From Campylobacteraceae bacterium (GTDB lineage Bacteria > Campylobacterota > Campylobacteria > Campylobacterales > Sulfurovaceae): a DNA stretch of 8,700 nucleotides. Under the pieces are notes generated by a model. It was not told the DNA's origin. It searched no databases and worked only from the letters and a program-made list of their open reading frames with translations. The stretch's first letter is position 1, and the number at the start of each line of letters is the position of its first letter. The position numbers and the translations under genes are program-made. Of this stretch, positions 4,409 through 8,700 are shown piece after piece. Where the stretch lies: the NCBI GenBank assembly GCA_026995985.1, contig JALWNF010000270.1, positions 1-8,700 on the forward strand. The letters are read 5' to 3'.

Positions 4409-6721
4409 TTATATTAAAATATCCCTCTGCCCCTTACTATTAGGAGCTGAGAGAACTCCCATCTCTTGAAGTTGCTCAATAATATTTGCTGAACGGTTAT
4501 AACCAATTTGAAGTTTACGTTGCAGATAAGATATAGAGGTCTTTTGGTCATTTAGAATAATCTGCTTTGCCTCTTCATACAACTCATCTAACTCACCCTG
4601 CACACCAACTCCAACCTTTGTATCAGACTCATCTTTAACTAAATAGCGTTCATCATACTCTGGAGCTCTCTGCTCTTTTAAAAACTCTACAATCTCTTCA
4701 ATCTCCTCTTCTGAATTCCATGGAGCATGTATACGAACTAAACCATTTGTTCCTGGAGGAGTAAAAAGTGCATCTCCCTTTCCAAGTAGAGTCTCTGCAC
4801 CAACTGCATCTAAGATAACCTTTGAATCAATTTTCTGCCCTACCCTATATGAGAGTCTTGAAGGTAAGTTTGCCTTAATAAGCCCTGTTACAACATCAAC
4901 ACTTGGTCGCTGTGTTGCAACTATAAGGTGTATACCAGCAGCCCTTGCCATCTGTGCTAGTCTTGCAATAGAGTACTCAACATCTTTACCACCATTCATC
5001 ATAAGGTCAGCCAACTCATCAATTATAACTACAATAAATGGCATAGGCTCATGCCCCTTTGCTTTTGCCTTTTCATTATAGTTGTCAATATTTTTAGTAC
5101 GACTCTCTGCCATTAACTTATAGCGTCGCTCCATCTCTCCTACCATATTAGATAAAGCTGCAATAGCTTTTGCTGCATCAGTAATAACAGGTGTAATTAG
5201 GTGTGGAATATCATTATAGATAGAAAACTCCAACATCTTAGGGTCAATCAACATAAGTTTAAGTGAATCGGGGTCATTTCTATATAGTAAAGAGAGAATC
5301 ATAGCATTAATTCCTACTGATTTACCAGACCCTGTTGTTCCTGCAATAAGCAAGTGAGGTAACTTCTTAAGGTCAGTAACAAAAGGATTTCCTACAATAT
5401 CTTTACCCATTGCAATAGTAAGTGGAGATTTAGATGTTTGAAAGAGTTCACTCTCTAAAATATCGCGTAGATAGATTGTATCAAAACTATCATTTGGAAT
5501 CTCTATCCCTACAACATTTTTTCCTGGGATAGGAGCTTGAATACGAATAGTCTCTGCTCTTAATGCCATAGCAAGGTCATCTTGTAAATTTAAAATCTTT
5601 GAGACTTTAACATTGGCAGCAGGTTTAAACTCAAAAGTAGTAACAAGTGGTCCAGAGTATATATCCATTACCTCACCAGAAATCTTAAACTGTGCCAACT
5701 TATCAAGAAGTTCATGTACTTTACGGTCTATCTCCTCTTCATTAACTTTTACAGAAACCTTTGGTGCCTCCTCTAAAAAATCTAAATATGGTAAGATAAA
5801 ATCTTCAGGCTCTTCTATCTCACCCTTTTCTAGTTGCTCCATTAATGCTCGATTCTCTTCTAACTCATCAAGAATTTTTGTTGTAGTTTTACTATCTTTA
5901 GATTTACTCTTTGTTACTATCTCATCTTTATCAGGCAAAGAGATAGGCTCTATAGACAATAGCTCATTCTCTACTTTTGGCTCCTCATCTACCACAGTCT
6001 GTATGGGTTCAATTGTTAAGTTTCCAATCTCCTCTATAGGACGCTCTTCAAGTATTGGTCTCTCTTGTGTAATCTTTTTCTTTTTAACTGTTTTTCTTTT
6101 ATGAGAAATTTTTTTGGGTGTTTTCTGCTTTAATGTTTTTGTTTTATTACTACTATTTGCTCTTCTAGTTCGTCTTTGAGCAACAATAGTTGTCATACTC
6201 TCTGTACTCTTCTTATCAAAAAATGGATTTTCAATTTTATTCCAAAGTAATTTGCTTTTATTTACAACAATCTCAACATACTTCATAATAGATTTTATAG
6301 CACTCTTCACATCTGGTATATCATCTAGTGTTAATATAAAAGCAACTAATGTTGATAGAAGCCATAAAAGCCACATTCCTGCCTTACCAATATAAGGATA
6401 TAAAAAATCATACAGACTTAATGAAATTGACCCACTTTTATAAATATCAACAACTAAAGATTGAAAAAGTAGAGCTGAAATAAACAGAAGTATCCAACCT
6501 GTATGAAACTCTATATCCCTTAATAGTTTTTCCTCTTTATAGATTTTATAGAGAGGAAATAACAACATAAGTAGATTGATATAGGCCAAATAACCAAATA
6601 GTTTAATATTTCCTTCCCCAAAAGTTTGACCTATTTTTCCAACCATCTCAGTTGAATGGAAAATAGTAGAAAAAGACCCATATACAAATATTATCATAAA
6701 TACTAATATAAAAATGTGCAC
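4409..6721 (-). CDS. ftsK: DNA translocase FtsK
   Basis: 770 residues. FtsK anchors at the division septum and pumps chromosomal DNA, directing dimer resolution. Four membrane segments are visible (about 1-21, 40-61, 73-94, 114-133). A Lys/Arg-rich then acidic, probably disordered linker spans about 175-340. The motor follows: Walker A GTTGSGKS (461-468), Walker B IIDELADLM with D568/E569, and VATQRPSVDVVTG after it. The C-terminal gamma winged helix (about 706-770, EEAKQIIL...YLQRKLQIGYNRSANIIEQL) reads KOPS-type sequences and activates Xer recombination (XerH in many Campylobacterota). The linker is short compared with E. coli FtsK (1329 aa), as is usual in this phylum. The start is GTG, chosen for AGGAG 5 bases upstream and because it opens the first membrane segment. 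The gene is convergent with the adaptor gene and divergent from hup. Confidence 0.97.
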   Translation of the reverse strand: MHIFILVFMIIFVYGSFSTIFHSTEMVGKIGQTFGEGNIKLFGYLAYINLLMLLFPLYKIYKEEKLLRDIEFHTGWILLFISALLFQSLVVDIYKSGSISLSLYDFLYPYIGKAGMWLLWLLSTLVAFILTLDDIPDVKSAIKSIMKYVEIVVNKSKLLWNKIENPFFDKKSTESMTTIVAQRRTRRANSSNKTKTLKQKTPKKISHKRKTVKKKKITQERPILEERPIEEIGNLTIEPIQTVVDEEPKVENELLSIEPISLPDKDEIVTKSKSKDSKTTTKILDELEENRALMEQLEKGEIEEPEDFILPYLDFLEEAPKVSVKVNEEEIDRKVHELLDKLAQFKISGEVMDIYSGPLVTTFEFKPAANVKVSKILNLQDDLAMALRAETIRIQAPIPGKNVVGIEIPNDSFDTIYLRDILESELFQTSKSPLTIAMGKDIVGNPFVTDLKKLPHLLIAGTTGSGKSVGINAMILSLLYRNDPDSLKLMLIDPKMLEFSIYNDIPHLITPVITDAAKAIAALSNMVGEMERRYKLMAESRTKNIDNYNEKAKAKGHEPMPFIVVIIDELADLMMNGGKDVEYSIARLAQMARAAGIHLIVATQRPSVDVVTGLIKANLPSRLSYRVGQKIDSKVILDAVGAETLLGKGDALFTPPGTNGLVRIHAPWNSEEEIEEIVEFLKEQRAPEYDERYLVKDESDTKVGVGVQGELDELYEEAKQIILNDQKTSISYLQRKLQIGYNRSANIIEQLQEMGVLSAPNSKGQRDILI

Positions 6722-6726
6722 TAAAA

Positions 6727-6731
6727 CTCCT
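6727..6731 (-). promoter_or_regulatory. Shine-Dalgarno site fixing the GTG start of ftsK
   Basis: AGGAG on the minus strand with a 5-base spacer to GTG (6719-6721). The next in-frame ATG (residue 9) would cut into the first membrane helix and has no comparable upstream site, so GTG is preferred. Confidence 0.75.
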
Positions 6732-6745
6732 AAAAGATTTAAAAA

Positions 6746-6754
6746 ATTATAACA
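6746..6754 (-). promoter_or_regulatory. Extended -10 promoter for ftsK
   Basis: TGTTATAAT on the minus strand, a perfect extended -10 with TATAAT at 6746-6751, 25 bases before the GTG. The predicted transcript starts near 6739 with a leader of under 20 bases. Confidence 0.6.
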
Positions 6755-6855
6755 TTATTTTAAATAAAAATCCCAAAACTAACGTATTTTAAACTATTTT
6801 TAACACAATTTTCACAAATTCCTTGTTATTTTAAAAAAAAAATTGTAGAATTGAG

Positions 6856-6861
6856 TATAAA
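6856..6861 (+). promoter_or_regulatory. -10 region of hup
   Basis: TATAAA, preceded by TTGAG, lies 22 bases before the ATG and downstream of a run of ten A residues that could bend DNA or act as an UP-like element. The AAAGGA ribosome site (6870-6875) follows. The short distance implies a very short leader, so the exact hexamer is uncertain. Confidence 0.45.
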
Positions 6862-6882
6862 TATTTTACAAAGGATGATTTA

Positions 6883-7155
6883 ATGAGAAAAGCAGAGTTT
6901 ATTGATGCAGTAGCAGAGAAGTCGGGCTTATCTAAAAAAGATGCAAATGAAGCGTTAAATGCTATACTTGAAACTATTACAGATGCTCTCAAAGAGGGTA
7001 AAACTGTAAATTTTATTGGGTTTGGCTCATTCTCAACAGTAGATAGAGCAGCAAGGGAGGCTAGAGTTCCACTTACAGGAAAAACAGTTAAAATCCCTGC
7101 TAGAAAAGCAGTTAAATTTAAAGTTGGAAAATCTTTAAAAGATGCTGTAGCATAA
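6883..7155 (+). CDS. hup: HU-family nucleoid DNA-binding protein
   Basis: 90 residues, exactly the usual HU length. HU dimers bend and compact DNA with little sequence specificity. The N-terminal helical dimerisation part (1-40, starting MRKAEFIDAVAEKSGLSKKDA) is followed by the signature GFGSF (46-50), the DNA-binding beta-arm with R-V-P-L-T-G and the intercalating proline at position 63 where E. coli HU has it, and the closing KFKVGKSLKDAV helix. The arm reads ARVPLTGKTVKIPARKAV, a normal variation of the RNPxTG consensus. IHF is less likely because of the HU-like C-terminus and the fact that Campylobacterota typically carry a single HU-type gene (established for Helicobacter and Campylobacter). 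The RBS is AAAGGA, 7 bases before ATG. No clean terminator separates it from the tRNA-Leu 59 bases downstream. Confidence 0.95.
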   Translation: MRKAEFIDAVAEKSGLSKKDANEALNAILETITDALKEGKTVNFIGFGSFSTVDRAAREARVPLTGKTVKIPARKAVKFKVGKSLKDAVA

Positions 7156-7174
7156 TTAATAATTATTTAAGCTT

Positions 7175-7226
7175 CATCACTGTATACTTTCAATCCAATT
7201 TTATATTGGATTGTGCCACAGTGATG
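7175..7226 (+). other. Nested hairpins spanning the hup 3' region and the tRNA 5' end
   Basis: Inner stem: CAATCCAAT (7191-7199) with ATTGGATTG (7205-7213), perfect 9 bp with a 5-base loop, ending one base before the mature tRNA. Outer stem: CATCACTGT (7175-7183) with ACAGTGATG (7218-7226), also perfect 9 bp, whose right arm is the tRNA acceptor and D-arm start. No T-run follows, so it is not a standard terminator. It could guide RNase P processing of a hup-tRNA transcript or compete with tRNA folding. TATACT at 7183-7188, directly after TG, might instead be a tRNA promoter. Confidence 0.5.
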
Positions 7227-7299
7227 GAACTGGTAGACTTGGTAGACTCAAAATCTTCTGCCTTCGGGCGTGTCGGTTCGAATCCGACCTGTGGTACCA
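7215..7299 (+). tRNA. tRNA-Leu (anticodon CAA)
   Basis: 85 bases including encoded CCA (7297-7299). The acceptor stem is GCCACAG with CTGTGGT (G1-U72 wobble, as in some E. coli tRNA-Leu) and the discriminator is A. The T arm is perfect: GTCGG, loop TTCGAAT, CCGAC. The anticodon loop CTCAAAA (7247-7253) gives anticodon CAA, reading UUG. A class II variable arm has GCC/GGC closed by a UUCG tetraloop (7260-7269), which together with the CAA anticodon and A73 identifies leucine. Oddities: the D stem (7224-7226 with 7238-7240) has a U11-U24 mismatch, and the anticodon stem (7242-7246 with 7254-7258) a U28-U42 mismatch. Both fall in a 9-bp near-tandem duplication, GGTAGACTT/GGTAGACTC (7232-7249). 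Confidence 0.92.
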
Positions 7300-7321
7300 C
7301 CTTTTATAACTCCCCATATTT

Positions 7322-7344
7322 TATATCTTCATATAGTTTTTTTT
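7322..7344 (+). terminator. Weak hairpin plus T8 after tRNA-Leu
   Basis: TATAT (7322-7326) and ATATA (7331-7335) form a 5-bp AT stem, followed by G and eight T (7337-7344). The stem is weak, but the T-run is the longest in this spacer and lies just upstream of the ubiX promoter candidate, so partial termination of the tRNA transcript is plausible. Confidence 0.3.
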
Positions 7345-7352
7345 GATATACT
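7344..7352 (+). promoter_or_regulatory. Extended -10 promoter for ubiX-coaD-tmk
   Basis: TGATATACT, the same nine bases as at 328-336, lies 28 bases before the ubiX ATG. The ribosome site AGGA (7372-7375) is 5 bases from ATG. Initiation near 7359 would give a leader of about 22 bases for the whole downstream cluster. Confidence 0.5.
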
Positions 7353-7380
7353 TCATAATATATTATACCACAGGAACCAA

Positions 7381-7902
7381 ATGAAATTAGTTTTAGCAAT
7401 CACAGGTGCTTCAGGCATAGAACTTGGAAAAAAATTTATAGAGTATCTTCCTAAAAGTATTGAGGTACATCTTATTACCTCGAACAATGCTTTAACCGTT
7501 AACCACTTTGAAAACTCAAACATTACTTTTCATGACAACTCAAATATTGCTGCCTCTATTGCATCTGGCTCTTTTCAAGTCGATATAACTGCTATAATCC
7601 CTTGTAGCATGAACTCTCTAGCCAAAATTGCACATGGTATTGCAGACAATTTAGTAACAAGGGTAGCTTCAGTAGCTCTAAAAGAACAAAAAAAGTTACT
7701 TCTTGCTCCTAGAGAACTTCCCTTCTCTGCTATTGCGTTAGAGAATATGGAAAAGTTGGCTAAACTTGGTGTAATTATTGCCCCTCCTGTAATGGGTTTC
7801 TACTCTGAGTCACAAACGATTGAAGATATGGAACGGTTTATTATTGGAAAGTGGTATGATGTTTTAGGCATAGAGAACAACCTATATAAGCGATGGAACT
7901 AA
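7381..7902 (+). CDS. ubiX: Flavin prenyltransferase UbiX
   Basis: 173 residues. UbiX joins a dimethylallyl group to reduced FMN to make prenyl-FMN, the cofactor of UbiD-type decarboxylases. Visible family signatures: the N-terminal Rossmann-like LAITGASG (5-12), SGSF (62-65), IIPCSMNSLAKIAHGIADNL (72-91), TR-V-A-S-V-A-L-K-E (93-102), and APRELPFS (109-116). Length is a little short of the usual 185-200. The ATG at 7381 is preferred because MKLVLAITGASG begins exactly as in the family and AGGA lies just upstream. An in-frame opening further upstream would run through the tRNA. The stop TAA directly abuts the coaD ATG, indicating co-transcription and probable translational coupling. The older name 3-octaprenyl-4-hydroxybenzoate carboxy-lyase refers to the same protein. 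Confidence 0.94.
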   Translation: MKLVLAITGASGIELGKKFIEYLPKSIEVHLITSNNALTVNHFENSNITFHDNSNIAASIASGSFQVDITAIIPCSMNSLAKIAHGIADNLVTRVASVALKEQKKLLLAPRELPFSAIALENMEKLAKLGVIIAPPVMGFYSESQTIEDMERFIIGKWYDVLGIENNLYKRWN

Positions 7903-8391
7903 ATGAACAAAAATAGAAGTGCAATCTACCCTGGAACTTTTGACCCTCTAACTATTGGTCACTTAGACATTATTGAGCGTTCAGCCAATATGTTTGACCA
8001 AATCATTGTAGCTATTGGAGAGAACCCTAGTAAAACTCCTCTCTTTTCTATTGAAGAGAGAATAGGCATGATAGAAAAAGCAACATCTCATCTCAAAAAT
8101 ATTAAAGTAATAAAGTTTCATTCACTGCTAGTTGACCTCTCAACTGAACTAGATGCTAATATTATCATAAGAGGGATTCGCTCATCTACCGATTTTGAGT
8201 ATGAACAGCAGATGGGATATGCTAATGTCTCACTCAAAAAAGAGCTAGAGACCATCTATCTTATGCCAAAACTTGAGTACTCCTTTATCTCCTCATCGGT
8301 AGTTAGAGCTATTTTAAAGTTTGGTGGAGAGATTGAGCACTTGGTTCCAAAATCTATTTTAAATGAGATAAAATCAAAAGGTAAAAAGTAA
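7903..8391 (+). CDS. coaD: Phosphopantetheine adenylyltransferase CoaD
   Basis: 162 residues, the normal length. CoaD transfers AMP from ATP to 4'-phosphopantetheine to form dephospho-CoA, the penultimate step of CoA synthesis in the cytosol. Motifs: YPGTFDPLTIGH (9-20) with the nucleotidyltransferase T-x-G-H signature at 17-20; RGIR (90-93), which holds the phosphate-contacting arginines; the D-F-E-Y-E stretch (97-101); and ISSSVVR (129-135). The start follows the ubiX stop without a single base between and has only a poor ribosome site (GGA inside ubiX), so translation probably depends on ribosomes ending ubiX. Its own stop TAA likewise abuts the tmk ATG. Confidence 0.97.
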   Translation: MNKNRSAIYPGTFDPLTIGHLDIIERSANMFDQIIVAIGENPSKTPLFSIEERIGMIEKATSHLKNIKVIKFHSLLVDLSTELDANIIIRGIRSSTDFEYEQQMGYANVSLKKELETIYLMPKLEYSFISSSVVRAILKFGGEIEHLVPKSILNEIKSKGKK

Positions 8392-8700
8392 ATGTATATA
8401 CTATTTGAAGGTATTGACACTTGTGGAAAAAGCACACAGATAGAGAGAATAGCTCAGAAGTTTGAGAATGTAGTAGTAACAAAAGAGCCTGGAGGAACTC
8501 CATTTGGCATTAAGGCTAGAGAGATTCTACTACAAGATTCACTTACATCAAAAAGAGCTGAACTACTCCTCTTTTTAGCCGATAGAGCCGAACACTACTC
8601 CCAAGTCATTAAACCAAATAGAGATAAATTAATTCTCTCTGACAGAGGCTTCCTCTCTGGAATTGGTTACGCCCTTGCAAATGGTGAATTTGATTTTGAA
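8392..8700 (+). CDS. tmk: Thymidylate kinase (5' part, cut by window end)
   Basis: 103 residues visible of about 190-200 expected; the open frame runs to the last base. Tmk phosphorylates dTMP to dTDP for DNA synthesis. Seen: P-loop GIDTCGKS (7-14) after MYILFE; TKEPGGTPFG (about 30-39), the dTMP-contacting loop; LFLADRAEH (about 62-70); and SDRGFLSGIGYA (about 83-94), the DR-x-x-x-S motif in the variant form known from Helicobacter (SDRSLISGMAYS). The P-loop has T10-C11 where most family members have G/S-S/A, a tolerated variation in GxxxxGK[ST]. Translation is probably coupled to coaD, although AAAAGG about 10 bases upstream could serve as a ribosome site. Confidence 0.95.
   Translation, partial: MYILFEGIDTCGKSTQIERIAQKFENVVVTKEPGGTPFGIKAREILLQDSLTSKRAELLLFLADRAEHYSQVIKPNRDKLILSDRGFLSGIGYALANGEFDFE

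Noticed and set aside
4390..4412. Hairpin ATAAGA/TCTTAT between the adaptor gene and ftsK
   Set aside because: Only 6 AT-rich base pairs with an 11-base loop and no T-run; too weak to call a terminator.
5613..6104. Plus-strand open frame (163 codons) inside ftsK
   Set aside because: Ser/Phe-rich antisense shadow of the low-complexity FtsK linker, with no ribosome site or recognisable domain.
7191..7213. 9-bp hairpin as a plain intrinsic terminator of hup
   Set aside because: The stem is good but is followed by TGCCACAG (the tRNA start), not by a T-run, so it is listed instead as part of a processing or folding structure.
7270..7380. N-terminal extension of ubiX starting at 7270
   Set aside because: It would begin inside the tRNA-Leu and has no family similarity. 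The ATG at 7381 with AGGA upstream gives the normal UbiX N-terminus.

Overview
The window looks like chromosomal DNA from a free-living or environmental member of the Campylobacterota (Sulfurimonas/Sulfurovum type). The reasons are strongly AT-rich DNA, dense short-gap packing, small secreted proteins, a c-type cytochrome, an FtsK of the length and layout seen in that phylum, and a ubiX-coaD-tmk cluster. This assignment is inference from gene content and style; no rRNA marker is present.

Layout. Positions 1-312 hold the C-terminal end of a protein built from 52-residue beta-propeller-like repeats. A 75-residue protein of unknown function (369-596) follows and ends in a strong hairpin terminator (602-639). 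Three minus-strand genes for exported proteins come next: a 345-residue protein of unknown function (640-1677), a 93-residue Asn/Ser/Thr-rich protein (1842-2123), and a 222-residue protein made almost wholly of 11-residue repeats (2282-2950). The last two share a signal peptide and the same mature N-terminus (DFSF), and each is followed by its own hairpin. A 215-bp divergent promoter region (2951-3165) separates them from a plus-strand pair: a monoheme cytochrome c (3166-3576) and an HlyD/RND-type periplasmic adaptor (3606-4400). ftsK (4409-6721, minus) runs convergently into the adaptor gene and starts with GTG. hup (HU, 6883-7155) diverges from ftsK and is followed by tRNA-Leu(CAA) (7215-7299). 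Then comes a tight cluster ubiX (7381-7902), coaD (7903-8391) and tmk (from 8392, cut by the window end), in which each stop codon directly abuts the next ATG.

How the parts relate. The right half is housekeeping: chromosome translocation and segregation (FtsK), nucleoid architecture (HU), a leucine tRNA, prenyl-FMN synthesis (UbiX), CoA synthesis (CoaD) and dTTP supply (Tmk). The left half is envelope-directed: five of its seven genes carry clear signal peptides. The most unusual material is the secreted pair at 1842-2950. The short member carries six Campylobacter-type N-glycosylation sequons in its 73-residue mature part. The long member is an uninterrupted run of fifteen 11-residue (hendecad) units, resembling LEA-type or right-handed coiled-coil proteins. 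An extended -10 promoter element (TG-N-TATxxT) recurs in front of most transcription units.
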